Assembly: GCA_910583615.1 (NCBI GenBank)
Contig: CAJTXP010000034.1
Location: forward strand, 1-44,522
Length of the DNA: 44,522 nucleotides
Reading direction: 5' to 3'
Origin: an uncultured Lachnospiraceae bacterium
GTDB taxonomy: Bacteria > Bacillota > Clostridia > Lachnospirales > Lachnospiraceae
Shown: positions 17,398-25,572 of the stretch, piece after piece
Numbering within the stretch: the stretch's first letter is position 1
Layout of the letters: each line of letters opens with the position of its first letter
The notes under the pieces: generated by a model
Seen by the model: the letters and a program-made list of their open reading frames with translations, nothing else
What the model was told of the DNA's origin: nothing
Databases searched by the model: none
Position numbers and translations under genes: made by a program

Positions 17398-17832
17398 TTA
17401 TGGTTCTAAATATCTTTTCAATGAAAATTCTGTTCGCTCATTTTGAGTAACTGTCTGTAACTCATATAAATTATCTTCCGTAGCAAGAAAATCTCTCACA
17501 TCCCGTCCTATGATCAGGTACTGATTTCTGGTATCAAACGCAATATATCTCCGGGAAACCTGATCAAGCAAAATATCCGCGTTGTCGATCACAATCAATT
17601 TCCCATCATAAGATTTCAGGAGACCAGTGATATCTTTTTTTATGTCTCTGTAATTCAGACATACAATTCGGTCGTCTTCCGCCCCACTTTCAAGCAGCAG
17701 GGAATAAGAAACCGTCTTGCCGGTGCCTGAATCACCGATCAGAATCGTAAGATTATTCTTGAATTCAAAATTTATTACAAATGAAGTATGACTTGTATAA
17801 TAAGAATCCATTACAATGGGAGTACTACGCAT
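17398..17832 (-). CDS. Small P-loop NTPase
   Basis: 144 aa. Walker A is GDSGTGKT (G33-T40) and Walker B is KLIVIDNAD (about 78-86). The core is short, with only a trace of later ATPase motifs (RDVRDFLAT). There are no membrane segments. Similar short P-loop proteins occur in Lachnospiraceae next to mobile or conflict genes; I do not recognise a named family. It lies 19 nt upstream of the DUF4132-type gene and 23 nt downstream of a degraded gene, so the three were probably one transcript. GGTGG lies 5 nt before the ATG. It may act as a regulatory or loading ATPase for the giant protein, but this is inference from adjacency only. Confidence 0.65.
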   Translation of the reverse strand: MRSTPIVMDSYYTSHTSFVINFEFKNNLTILIGDSGTGKTVSYSLLLESGAEDDRIVCLNYRDIKKDITGLLKSYDGKLIVIDNADILLDQVSRRYIAFDTRNQYLIIGRDVRDFLATEDNLYELQTVTQNERTEFSLKRYLEP

Positions 17833-17855
17833 AATTCCACCATTCCTTTAATTTC

Positions 17856-18106
17856 TCATAATAACCGTGCAACCAGTTGTTCAATATTCATTGTATCCAG
17901 ATGCTGATGATATTCCTGCAGTTCTTTGATCTGTTTATAGTCAATACCCTGGTTACGAATTGCTGCGATCAGCTTTTCTCTGGCTGTAATTGCCACTGCT
18001 CTTTTTTGAATAAATTCATTGTGCGGTGCATAGATCCAATCCAGCAGATACTCGAATTCCAGAAGCACATCTGTCTTCTACCCATAGATAAATATTTTTT
18101 TGCAAC
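17856..18106 (-). pseudogene. Frameshifted small gene upstream of the P-loop gene
   Basis: The readable frame 17856-18068 gives 70 helical residues (LLEFEYLLDWIYAPHNEF ... EQLVARLL) but is preceded in frame by TAG with no good start. In the next frame, 18085-18103 encodes AKKYLSMGR right behind a strong AGGAGGGG site (18110-18117). Adding one A at about 18075-18080 (AGAAGAC to AGAAAGAC) would join the two into AKKYLSMGR-KTDVLLEFEY. The codon at the expected start is GTT, not ATG. I therefore read a gene broken by a one-base loss and a damaged start. The 70-aa part could still be made from a GTG. Family not recognised. Confidence 0.5.
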
Positions 18107-18156
18107 GCTCCCCTCCTGCTAATGAGAAGTAATTTTTACAATGTAAGTATCTGCCA

Positions 18157-19383
18157 TTATTGTAACTCCCGCCTCAATTCTGCAAATACTTCGTTAACCG
18201 GACGTAACTGATCAGCTTTCGCCTGTGCCAGCCCTGTTTCCATTACGGAATGAAATTCTTCTGAAGTAATTCCCATCTGCTTCCGCACAAACTCCAGCTC
18301 CTTTTCGTAAGCAGGATTGCGGAGATCATAAGTACAGGAAACTTTCGGCTCATTTTCCCAAAACGGTTCATTGGATTCTGCTTTGATGCATTCCTGAACA
18401 AGTGTTTTGTTTATACGCGGGCCATAACTGATCCCGTTATTTTTAAAATCCTTCTTCAGAACTTCATTTCCTTCCAGCGGAATTTCCCGATAATCTTTTC
18501 CTCTGCAATAACAGATTTTATTGGGATCCCGCCCGCTGATGGAACGCCCGTACATGATCGGATAATCGATTTCCGTTGGATCTTCCGGAAGCGGAGCATG
18601 TCCGATGATCTCATACTCTCCATAGTAAAAACGATTGTCCATCATATACTCAGAAGGGCAGCTTCTTAACTTCTGCAGCTCGTCGATGCTCAGATTCGGA
18701 TCTTCTGTAATGATATGGAAGATGGAAACGCAGAGCGCTTTTCCCATAAGGATATTCCAGAACTCCCCGCCGTCTTTTATAAACTGCCGGACATCCAGCA
18801 GAATCCGGCCGTAGCCATAGTCCCTGCGGTCATACCGAAAACGAAAGAAATCACCCTCCCGATATTTGCACCGCCGCCTTTTTGCCCCTGCAAATGCCTG
18901 AATCTCCGCCAGATCTTCCGCACTGGTATCCGCGATCCATTGATCAAGAAACTTCAAAAGCCCTTCCTCGTCCATAGCGGGAACGCCGGCAAAGCCTGAT
19001 GAATAATACGTTCTCTGCGTTGTATAATTTGCAAGCGTCATACCGCCTTTTTGTCCCTGCCCGCCGCCAAAGCTGAAATACATTCCATAAGGCGTACATC
19101 TCTGGATATTGACGCCGTTTAACCGCCTGGGCTTTCCCTTTGCCGTAATCGGAGCGATCATCGTGCGGTTGTCCTGGGTCTTAAGACGCCAGGAATCTTC
19201 AAGAAATCTTCCGCTGTCATGAAGCCAGATGACTTTGCGGAGAATATCACCGTCAAAGAACAGAATATCCTTTCCCGTGGAGCGCTCGGGATTCACGCTG
19301 TTATTCGGAATCTCCACACGCTCCCAGGCCGGTTCCACAGGCTCCAGGCCCAGATACATTCGCTGTTCATTGGTCAGTTCCAT
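18157..19383 (-). CDS. 408-aa protein with an Imm26-like immunity domain
   Basis: The first 150 residues are unrecognised and strand-rich (a WLHDSGRFLEDSWRLKTQD segment and a Gly-rich FSFGGGQGQKGG loop). From about residue 168, CKYREGDFFRFRYDRRDYGYGRILLDVRQF matches the start of Imm26-type immunity domains (REGDxFxIPLxDGxYGYGRIL), and the rest continues with an FYYGEYEIIGHAPL strand pair. Imm26 proteins protect against polymorphic toxins. The C-terminal 60 residues are helical. RBS GGGGGAG precedes the ATG. A related-looking 174-aa gene lies 39 nt upstream on the same strand. No matching toxin is visible, so it may be an orphan immunity gene. Confidence 0.6.
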   Translation of the reverse strand: MELTNEQRMYLGLEPVEPAWERVEIPNNSVNPERSTGKDILFFDGDILRKVIWLHDSGRFLEDSWRLKTQDNRTMIAPITAKGKPRRLNGVNIQRCTPYGMYFSFGGGQGQKGGMTLANYTTQRTYYSSGFAGVPAMDEEGLLKFLDQWIADTSAEDLAEIQAFAGAKRRRCKYREGDFFRFRYDRRDYGYGRILLDVRQFIKDGGEFWNILMGKALCVSIFHIITEDPNLSIDELQKLRSCPSEYMMDNRFYYGEYEIIGHAPLPEDPTEIDYPIMYGRSISGRDPNKICYCRGKDYREIPLEGNEVLKKDFKNNGISYGPRINKTLVQECIKAESNEPFWENEPKVSCTYDLRNPAYEKELEFVRKQMGITSEEFHSVMETGLAQAKADQLRPVNEVFAELRRELQ

Positions 19384-19422
19384 ATGCAGCTCCCCCTTGT
19401 CCTCCTGATGCCAGGGCTTTGA

Positions 19423-19947
19423 TCAAGTCCCTTCTTTTCTTTCTTCCTGATAGCTTCCGACCGCCTCGTCCAGCACCTGCATCAGCTTTTTTTCCTGTTC
19501 CGTTCCCAGATACGCTTTCTGATAAACCATACAAAGACCGTTATTTTCCCAGAAACCGTCACAGCGGTCCAGCCCGTAAAAGTACATGATATCCCCATAA
19601 TATTCCATCTTCGCTTTAAAATAAAATCTCCCGGAGAGCGGGGTCAGTTCCATCGCTCCTGAAAATGTACCGGTCTCCTTAAATTCTTCCACTGCATCGT
19701 ATACCTTATCGTCAATCTGTATGGCCAGACATGGAAGTTCTCCCTCTCGTCCATACTCATCCGCAGGCGCATAGGTGTGCAGCATTTCCACCTCAGAAGC
19801 ATGAGATTTTGCCTCTTTAAAGGCATCATTCACCCTGAATGAAATCCGATACTTTCCATCATCTTCTCCATAAATCTCATCTTCTGCCATGTGATAAGAT
19901 GATGCAAGAATAATATCCTTTTCTTTTGTCTGATATGCTTTCATCAT
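19423..19947 (-). CDS. 174-aa hypothetical protein, immunity-like
   Basis: No signal or membrane segment. The protein is acidic and strand-rich (YRISFRVNDAF, ELPCLAIQIDD, GRFYFKAKMEYYGDIMYFYGLDRCDGFW), ending in a helix. I do not recognise a named family. Its size, charge and position just before the Imm26-like gene fit a polymorphic-toxin immunity protein. Start at ATG ATG behind AAGGGGGATTT; either ATG could be used. Promoter not convincing. Confidence 0.5.
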   Translation of the reverse strand: MMKAYQTKEKDIILASSYHMAEDEIYGEDDGKYRISFRVNDAFKEAKSHASEVEMLHTYAPADEYGREGELPCLAIQIDDKVYDAVEEFKETGTFSGAMELTPLSGRFYFKAKMEYYGDIMYFYGLDRCDGFWENNGLCMVYQKAYLGTEQEKKLMQVLDEAVGSYQEERKEGT

Positions 19948-19984
19948 AAATCCCCCTTATCTCTGAAATGACTTCTCACAATTC

Positions 19985-20200
19985 TTCTGTTTTATTTCCG
20001 CGAACAACAAGCCGGGCGGCTGCCTGCAGACACTTGGCGACTGCCGCGAGGGGTGCTGTGTGCCAGCGGCATATAATCGGCACCAACCGAAGCGGAACAC
20101 AGACCAAATACTCCGCTGCTCTGCGGCCCTGCAAACTTAATGTCCCGTTACTTACAGGGTGGTCTTTTACTTTGGCAAAGAAGGCAGAACATTATTATAT
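19985..20200. other. GC-rich non-coding stretch with short dyads
   Basis: This 273-nt gap (19948-20220) between the 174-aa gene and the Rpn gene is more GC-rich than its neighbours and has no gene I can support. Short dyads include TCGGCACCAACCGA (near 20077) and CCGCTGCTCTGCGG (near 20112). It ends near GTTACTTACAGGG, which recalls the ends of the palindromic repeat at 12003. It looks like an intergenic repeat rather than coding DNA; an 86-codon plus-strand frame across it has no ribosome binding site. Confidence 0.4.
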
Positions 20201-20220
20201 GCCCTGTCACGTTCCTGCTT

Positions 20221-21018
20221 TTAGATAATGTGATATTCTCTGTATAAGGTCAGACGATAATTTTTATCATCCTTCATTCTCTCTATTTCGCCAAACCGTT
20301 TATCTGCCACCAGTTTTTGTATTAAAGTAAGCATCAGTTCTTCCCCTTTTTCCACGTTTTCCTGATCTCTCATCAACAACGTCATATACTCATGCCTCCA
20401 TTCCCTGTTTTTTCTGGCTTCCTGTACCGCTTTTTCCAATTTCTCAACGTAGGAATCTTTCGGCTTCTGCCCTGCCACATAGTCCAGAAATGCTTTTAAT
20501 TCCCCACTGACATCATCCATCGTTCCATTTGCATTCAAAAATATCTTTACTGCTTCGTCTCCCATGGAAATACCGTTGTCTTCCTTACAGAGATGTTCAA
20601 AGGTATAGATATGCCGCCCTTTTCCATACAGATCAAACAGACAGATAAATATGATATAACTTTTATTTATTTTTTTATAATGCTGTCCGGTATCAACAAG
20701 CTGCAGATCGATCATTCCCTGATAATACCTGCTTCGCTTTGGCAGTTCCTTTGTATCACTGACCTGCATCTCGATGTCATAAACCGTCTCCCTGTCATCC
20801 TTTACATATACATCCAGCCTGACACCATGAGCATCCATATCTGCATGGATACTCTTCTGCAGTTCCGGATATTCAATATGGTCAATCTTCAGATCCGGAA
20901 GAATCCGCTGCAATAGTTCCCTGCACAGTTCCGGATTCTGCATGATCTTTCCAAACAGGAAGTCGTTGGATATGCTTAATTCTTCCCATCTGGCCTGCTT
21001 TGTTTCTATATATTCCAT
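20221..21018 (-). CDS. Rpn/PD-(D/E)XK family putative transposase-nuclease
   Basis: 265 aa. The N-terminal half follows the Rpn (PDDEXK_2) pattern: SNDFLFGKIMQNPELCRELLQRILPDL, then HGVRLDVYVKD and the catalytic DIEMQV (E-x-Q of the PD-(D/E)XK core), then SRYYQGMIDLQLV and SYIIFICLFD. The rest is helical and charged, ending in EYHII. Rpn proteins are nucleases that promote recombination, often present in many copies in Clostridia. The length and motifs look intact. GGGAAGAG precedes the ATG, and a strong promoter lies at 21077-21105. No flanking target duplications were seen. Confidence 0.82.
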   Translation of the reverse strand: MEYIETKQARWEELSISNDFLFGKIMQNPELCRELLQRILPDLKIDHIEYPELQKSIHADMDAHGVRLDVYVKDDRETVYDIEMQVSDTKELPKRSRYYQGMIDLQLVDTGQHYKKINKSYIIFICLFDLYGKGRHIYTFEHLCKEDNGISMGDEAVKIFLNANGTMDDVSGELKAFLDYVAGQKPKDSYVEKLEKAVQEARKNREWRHEYMTLLMRDQENVEKGEELMLTLIQKLVADKRFGEIERMKDDKNYRLTLYREYHII

Positions 21019-21076
21019 TTCTCTTCCCGCCTTCTTTCCTGTAAATCACTGCCGAAAAACGCTGTTACTTAATTTT

Positions 21077-21105
21077 ATTATACACAGTTTTCCGGCAGAT
21101 TACAA
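21077..21105 (-). promoter_or_regulatory. Promoter of the Rpn gene
   Basis: Minus-strand TTGTAA (21100-21105), a 17-nt spacer and a consensus TATAAT (21077-21082), about 60 nt before the start codon. Confidence 0.6.
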
Positions 21106-21176
21106 TAAACGGTGAATCTGCCTCCCGGCATTTTTAACCGCCTGACATGCATCCGCGTTTTACTCATTTGGGAGTG

Positions 21177-21244
21177 GGTTGCTAATCCAACGCCTCACCT
21201 GCATCGCAATAAATTGCATGCAGGCGAACCATTGGATTGCAACC
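21177..21244. repeat. Nested 68-nt hairpin
   Basis: GGTTGC-T-AATCCAA (21177-21190) pairs with TTGGATTGCAACC (21232-21244), leaving one bulged T. Inside, CCTGCAT (21198-21204) pairs with ATGCAGG (21218-21224). It lies in the 323-nt gap between the divergent Rpn and sigma factor genes. It has no following T run, so it is not a plain terminator; a small repeat element is likely. Confidence 0.6.
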
Positions 21245-21270
21245 GCACAGTTGGAAAAATTTTATTTTCC

Positions 21271-21299
21271 GGGAACCTTTCGGGACTTTCTGCTATCAT
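21271..21299 (+). promoter_or_regulatory. Possible ECF-type promoter of the sigma factor operon
   Basis: GGGAACCTTT at 21271-21280 resembles the -35 AAC motif recognised by ECF sigma factors, and CTATCATA lies near the expected -10 position. This would allow autoregulation by the sigma factor encoded 43 nt downstream. Confidence 0.4.
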
Positions 21300-21341
21300 A
21301 AGAGACAGAAGCCGGCAAAATACAAAGTAAGGAGATGAGGC

Positions 21342-21815
21342 ATGGCAGTCATAGACCATAAAACATTTGAAAAACAGATCCGGGAATGGATGCCGAATCT
21401 GTACCGACTTGCCTACGGCATCCTGCACAATCGGGCGGACGCCGAGGACGCCGTCAGCGAGACGCTCCTGCGGGCACATGAAAAACTGCATACACTGCGC
21501 GAAGCGGACCATTTCCATGCATGGCTCATGCAGATTGCCGCAAATGAGGCAAAGAAAATCTATGCGGAAAATAAAAAACGCGCGCCCATGGAAAATTTGG
21601 AGCCTTACATGCCGGCTTTTGAGGATAATCATCACGAACTCTGGGATGTGGTGATGGAGCTTAAGCTGTGTTACCGGGAGACGATTCTTTTGTATTTCTA
21701 TGAACGGCTTTCTATCCCGGAGATTGCAAAAGCGCTCCGCATCTCCCAGGGCACCGTAAAGTCCCGGCTTTCCAGAGGAAAAAAACTGCTTCGTGAAAAA
21801 TTATCAGACGATTGA
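21342..21815 (+). CDS. ECF-type RNA polymerase sigma factor
   Basis: 157 aa. Region 2 is at about residues 10-75 (NLYRLAYGILHNRADAEDAVSETLLRAHEKL, then FHAWLMQIAANEAKK) and region 4 at about 100-155 (LKLCYRETILLYFYERLSIPEIAKALRISQGTVKSRLSRGKKLLREKL). No extra domains. AAGGAGATGAGGC precedes the ATG. The plus-strand operon continues after 21 nt with a membrane protein that probably acts as its anti-sigma factor. ECF factors direct polymerase to promoters responding to envelope signals. Confidence 0.9.
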   Translation: MAVIDHKTFEKQIREWMPNLYRLAYGILHNRADAEDAVSETLLRAHEKLHTLREADHFHAWLMQIAANEAKKIYAENKKRAPMENLEPYMPAFEDNHHELWDVVMELKLCYRETILLYFYERLSIPEIAKALRISQGTVKSRLSRGKKLLREKLSDD

Positions 21816-21836
21816 CCAGAAGAAAGGAGTCCCCCT

Positions 21837-23378
21837 ATGAAAAAAAGAATGGATCCGTTTGAACAGAAACTGTTTCAGATGGCAGATCAGGAAAAAATGA
21901 TTCTTCCGGATACTTTATACGAGAATGCAGAACATATATTCGATCATTTATCAAAACACCCTTTCGCTTTTCGGATGAACTGGAAAAGAGCGCTGATCCT
22001 GGCCGCCGCACTGACCGCCCTGTGCTCTGCCACCGTCATGGCGGCAGTCAGCGCCGTACAGCAGCGGATGGAAGCCATGAACGAACAGGAGATCGAAGAC
22101 TATTTTGTACAGATCTACGCCAGCAGACTGGGCGCCGACCACTACAGCCGTCCACTGACGGACCGTGAACAGACGCGGATGGAAGAACTGAGACAGTCTT
22201 ATGAACAGTCGGCCCTCTTTCCGGAAAAAGCGCTCACCATGATCTCCTCTGCGGAAACATACAACGGAAAAGGGATTGCATTTTCCAAAGACAGTTCCAC
22301 CTTCTTCCTGCCGGAACAGGACATGAGCGACGAAGAACTGCTGCAGATCATTGATTTTCGGCGCCGGAGAGATTACAGCCTGCAGGCCATGAAGGAAAAG
22401 ATTGCCGCAGAGGAGGCCGCATTTCCGGAGGACGCGATCCGGCAGGAAGCCGCTTCCGCAGGCAGCGACAGCGCGGCCCGGGAAACCGTCATTCCCTATA
22501 CCGGGGATCTGGAGATCCAGAAGATTGCGGCGGGACAGCAGGATCTGTTTCTCATGGGAAAAAATGCCGTTCACCGCATGGCGGCTGGCAGCGGCGACTC
22601 CGAGCTGTTTTTCGATGATTTTGATACGGACACTTTCGTCAGCGCGCTTTATGAAGATCAAAAGGGAACCGTTTATCTCGCCCTGAATGAGCAGACGGAA
22701 GATACCGGCGGCATAACCATCGCAGGCAGACCGTACCGGCCATCACTCTGGACCCTGAACGCCGACGGCGCAGTGACCGAAAAAACAGACCTGTCCGCCC
22801 TTCCTCTTGACGGGAACGACCAGGTAAGCATCGTCCGGAGCATGGTGGTGGATGAACAGGGTTATATCTATGTACGTGCAGCCGGTGTAGATCATGCACT
22901 GCTGATCGTTCTGGACAGTCAGGGAAATTATGTCAAGAGTATCACATCAGACGCTTACACCTCCCATGACATGGGCGGACTGTGTGTCGGCAGAGACGGC
23001 CGCATATACACGCAGATACAGACGGGCAGTCAGATGGGAATCGCAACGATCGACCTGCAGAAAGGAACCCTGGACGAAGTCTATCCAAACATCGTTCCGG
23101 AAGGAACGGTTATGCTGGACGTGATCGCCCCCGGAGCGGACAGCGATCTCATATTCTGGGGATATGACGGGATCTTTACCTACCATCCCGGCGATGCCGA
23201 AGCCGACTGCGTCCTGCCTGCTTATGAAGCCCCCTTTGCATGGGAAAATGCTCCTCGCTGTGCGCTTTCCGACGGCAGGCTCGTGTTCGCAGACTGCACC
23301 GAATACCGGACAGAAGGAGAAGATGTATTCCGCATTCCGGAACATGTATGTTTTTATTATCTGTCCGGCACAAGATAA
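21837..23378 (+). CDS. Probable anti-sigma factor with extracellular propeller-like domain
   Basis: 513 aa. Residues 1-45 are cytoplasmic and helical (DPFEQKLFQMADQEK), followed by one membrane segment at about 49-70 (ALILAAALTALCSATVMAAV). Residues 80-210 are helical and charged, and 220-510 contain repeated strand patterns with D-x-G turns (QKGTVYLALNE, EQGYIYVRAAG, RDGRIYTQIQT, DGIFTYHPGD), like a beta propeller. Position 21 nt after an ECF sigma gene and the topology fit a membrane anti-sigma factor whose outer part senses a ligand. No anti-sigma domain (zinc-binding HxxxCxxC) is present. GAAAGGAG precedes the ATG. A perfect terminator follows. Confidence 0.65.
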   Translation: MKKRMDPFEQKLFQMADQEKMILPDTLYENAEHIFDHLSKHPFAFRMNWKRALILAAALTALCSATVMAAVSAVQQRMEAMNEQEIEDYFVQIYASRLGADHYSRPLTDREQTRMEELRQSYEQSALFPEKALTMISSAETYNGKGIAFSKDSSTFFLPEQDMSDEELLQIIDFRRRRDYSLQAMKEKIAAEEAAFPEDAIRQEAASAGSDSAARETVIPYTGDLEIQKIAAGQQDLFLMGKNAVHRMAAGSGDSELFFDDFDTDTFVSALYEDQKGTVYLALNEQTEDTGGITIAGRPYRPSLWTLNADGAVTEKTDLSALPLDGNDQVSIVRSMVVDEQGYIYVRAAGVDHALLIVLDSQGNYVKSITSDAYTSHDMGGLCVGRDGRIYTQIQTGSQMGIATIDLQKGTLDEVYPNIVPEGTVMLDVIAPGADSDLIFWGYDGIFTYHPGDAEADCVLPAYEAPFAWENAPRCALSDGRLVFADCTEYRTEGEDVFRIPEHVCFYYLSGTR

Positions 23379-23391
23379 GCAGTACCGCTCA

Positions 23392-23430
23392 GGCTCTGTT
23401 CCAGACTAACCGGAACAGAGCCGCTTTTTT
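23392..23430 (+). terminator. Intrinsic terminator of the sigma/anti-sigma operon
   Basis: GGCTCTGTTCC (23392-23402) and GGAACAGAGCC (23412-23422) form a perfect 11-bp stem with a 9-nt loop, then GC and six T. The convergent small membrane gene on the other strand ends inside this hairpin. Confidence 0.9.
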
Positions 23431-23675
23431 ATAAGCAGCCAAACCGCCAGACGAAAAGCAGCGCCTGCCAGTATCGTAAAGAAACCGATCCTGCAAAGCT
23501 CATCTCCAATGCCCATGTTGATGGCATACTGAATCTGCAGTTCAAGCGGCGGGTCCTGACAGGGGATTCCGGCTTTTATCACCTCGTAATAGGCTCCGAC
23601 TGCGAATACGATGCATCCGGCCAGCAGCACCGCGCCGCTCCATGTACGCAGCGCATGTCTCATTTTCTCTTCCAT
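23406..23675 (-). CDS. Small two-helix membrane protein
   Basis: 89 aa, hypothetical. Two hydrophobic segments (about residues 13-33 and 62-82) are separated by a short loop (GIPCQDPPLELQIQYAINMG). The C-terminus ends KKRLCSG inside the terminator of the facing gene. The start may be the ATG at 23675 or the one four codons later (behind GGAAGAG). I recognise no family. Confidence 0.5.
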   Translation of the reverse strand: MEEKMRHALRTWSGAVLLAGCIVFAVGAYYEVIKAGIPCQDPPLELQIQYAINMGIGDELCRIGFFTILAGAAFRLAVWLLIKKRLCSG

Positions 23676-23781
23676 AATAAAGAATTGGTTCCTTCCCTGA
23701 ATGATGTCTTCGATATCTTCGCTCCAGAGCGTGTATGAAAACTACGTTCCGCCCACTGTATGTCACAGTCCGGGACCGAAG

Positions 23782-24150
23782 TTATGCTTCCACAAAATAC
23801 CCGGCGGCCTCCAGTACCTGAAGCGCTCTCTCGTAATGTTCCTGTCTGGTCAGAATGTAGTCTGTATGATAGGTGGATATGGCAAAAATCCCGATGTGGT
23901 TTTCCGCCAGCAGCGATGTGATTTTTGCCAGAATCCCAATCAGTGAAAAATCCAGCATGCCCTGGATTCGAAACGCCTTCCATCCGTCCTCCCGCTCCGT
24001 CGTATTCTCTGGTACATGTTCAGTCAGGCAGACCAGAGACTTTTCTTCGTCCGTCTGCCCGGTGAAGCAGAAGGCTGTATCCCGATTCACCTGCGAATAA
24101 TCCGACACTTTACAGATTGAAAAGGTGCCGGGTATTTTCTTTATGTTCAT
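23782..24150 (-). CDS. ACT-domain protein
   Basis: 122 aa with two ACT-like halves. The second half has the typical LIGILAKITSLLAENHIGIFAISTYHTDYILTRQ arrangement in short strands and helix, as in the CASTOR/ACT_7 group of small ACT proteins that bind amino acids. GGAAGGAGAC precedes the ATG. The DUF6882-like gene ends 13 nt upstream, so they are likely co-transcribed. No catalytic domain is attached; a role as an amino acid sensor is inferred from the family. Confidence 0.75.
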   Translation of the reverse strand: MNIKKIPGTFSICKVSDYSQVNRDTAFCFTGQTDEEKSLVCLTEHVPENTTEREDGWKAFRIQGMLDFSLIGILAKITSLLAENHIGIFAISTYHTDYILTRQEHYERALQVLEAAGYFVEA

Positions 24151-24163
24151 GCCGTCTCCTTCC

Positions 24164-24952
24164 TCACCCTCTGTCCCCGGACTCCGTACGATCTTTGGTT
24201 CCGTGGCTTTTTGTCCCGGACGGCCTGTTTGTCATGGAGCAGATCCGCAGACATTCCCCCGCCTGTTCCAATTCCATGTACAGATCCTCATCGAAATGAG
24301 CCGTCAATGTATGTCCGTTCCAGTCGTATTCCGTACGATTCCATGAGAGAAAACCTTCCGCAAAAAGTTTATGGTCGATCGGAAACTGCTGCATGCACTG
24401 AGCGGTTATGGATATAAATTTATGCATGTCCACCGGCGCAAATACCTCCTTTGGAACGCCCGAAAATGCAACGAAGATCGCTCCGCCGGAATGCGGCCCT
24501 CTGTAATAACAGTATTTTTCAGCCAGGCCGCAGGTTACAATGGACAGATTGTGCCCATGACAGGTATCATCCAGTGCAAATTCTGCAGTTGTCAGCGGCT
24601 TTAATCCAAAGCGTTCTCCCTTTTCCTTTGTCTTTTGGGCAAGCTGAATGATCTCCTCCGAAAAACCGTTGATATTCTCCCATCCCCACAGCCAGGTATT
24701 GTCCGCTGTCGATTCGCTTCCAAGAAACTGAATGGGATACGCGCGGTTTCCAAACCGGATCGTCCCTTCTGCAAAATCAACATTCCAGTCCTGCCCCTTT
24801 ACCACGAGCTCGCTGCAGGCCGTCTGTATCGCCATCATCTTTCCCAGACACGCCGAGAAAACCTGGAACCAGTTTCCCCTGTCCAGATCCAGGCCATCGA
24901 TAAAACTTTCCTGCGTTGTTTCCTTTTTCTTCGTTCTTTGAAATATTCCCAT
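24164..24952 (-). CDS. DUF6882-like hypothetical protein
   Basis: 262 aa, soluble. Landmarks: a helix with GNWFQVFSACLGKMMAIQTACSELV, strands WNVDFAEGTIRFGNRAYPIQFLGSES, the characteristic TWLWGWENINGFSEEI, and LTTAEFALDDTCHGHNLSIVTCGLAEKYCYYRGPHSGG. The WLWGWxN motif points to the DUF6882 family, whose function is not known. Start placed at the ATG behind GGAGGGAAAGACGG rather than eight codons earlier. It is part of a run of small minus-strand genes that resemble immunity proteins. Confidence 0.6.
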   Translation of the reverse strand: MGIFQRTKKKETTQESFIDGLDLDRGNWFQVFSACLGKMMAIQTACSELVVKGQDWNVDFAEGTIRFGNRAYPIQFLGSESTADNTWLWGWENINGFSEEIIQLAQKTKEKGERFGLKPLTTAEFALDDTCHGHNLSIVTCGLAEKYCYYRGPHSGGAIFVAFSGVPKEVFAPVDMHKFISITAQCMQQFPIDHKLFAEGFLSWNRTEYDWNGHTLTAHFDEDLYMELEQAGECLRICSMTNRPSGTKSHGTKDRTESGDRG

Positions 24953-25077
24953 CCGTCTTTCCCTCCGAATATTCAAGTATCATTGCATATCTGGCACCCA
25001 AAGCAGGTCAGAAAGATACCATGTTTTCCCCACGCCCAAAACAGGCCAATTCGTCAGCAGTTTCCTTAGAGGTTTCC

Positions 25078-25539
25078 TTAAAGAAAACAACGGTCTTCCC
25101 CAAAGCATTCCTCTCTTTGTACAATAAGCGCTTTCAGCCTTTCCAGCCGCTGTAAAAGCTGCTGTTCCTTTTTCTGCGGATCGGCGTCCACGTAATCCAC
25201 AAAAGAAATCCAACCATCTCTATAGTCATAAACATCGTTGTATAGATATTTGCAGAATTCGATCATGCTGGTATGAGAATACTCATTTCTGATCTGCTCT
25301 TTTTTCAAAGGATACCGTTCATCGTTTTCCACAATGATATGACAGTTCCAGTAGCTGACCACGCAGAGCATCCGGTTTGGTTCCAGAAATCCTTTTACGC
25401 AGAATGGACTCAGGGTTTCCAGGCCGTGTATCGCCTGATCCAGCCATTCAAACGCGATATCGTCCAGATAGCTTAAACCGTATGTGGAAGTGCCCTCCAG
25501 ACTGAAACCGGTCCATCCATTTTCAGGTCTTGTCAACAT
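25078..25539 (-). CDS. 153-aa hypothetical protein
   Basis: Soluble, acidic, aromatic-rich (GWTGFSLEGTSTYGLSYLDD, CVVSYWNCHIIVENDE, YNDVYDYRDGWISFVDYV), ending in a coiled helix (KKEQQLLQRLERLKALI). GAGGAGAAAGAG precedes the ATG. I recognise no named family; composition and size fit immunity-type proteins. The 125-nt gap to the DUF6882-like gene holds no feature I can support. Confidence 0.55.
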   Translation of the reverse strand: MLTRPENGWTGFSLEGTSTYGLSYLDDIAFEWLDQAIHGLETLSPFCVKGFLEPNRMLCVVSYWNCHIIVENDERYPLKKEQIRNEYSHTSMIEFCKYLYNDVYDYRDGWISFVDYVDADPQKKEQQLLQRLERLKALIVQREECFGEDRCFL

Positions 25540-25572
25540 TCTCTTTCTCCTCGCTAAATCTTGTTAAATTTT

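Noticed and set aside
16218..17450. Plus-strand 410-codon open frame
   Set aside because: Antisense shadow of the 1717-aa gene; no start signal or recognisable domain.
19968..20228. 86-aa plus-strand gene in the GC-rich gap
   Set aside because: No RBS, Cys/His/Arg-rich composition and dyad-rich DNA; more likely an intergenic repeat.
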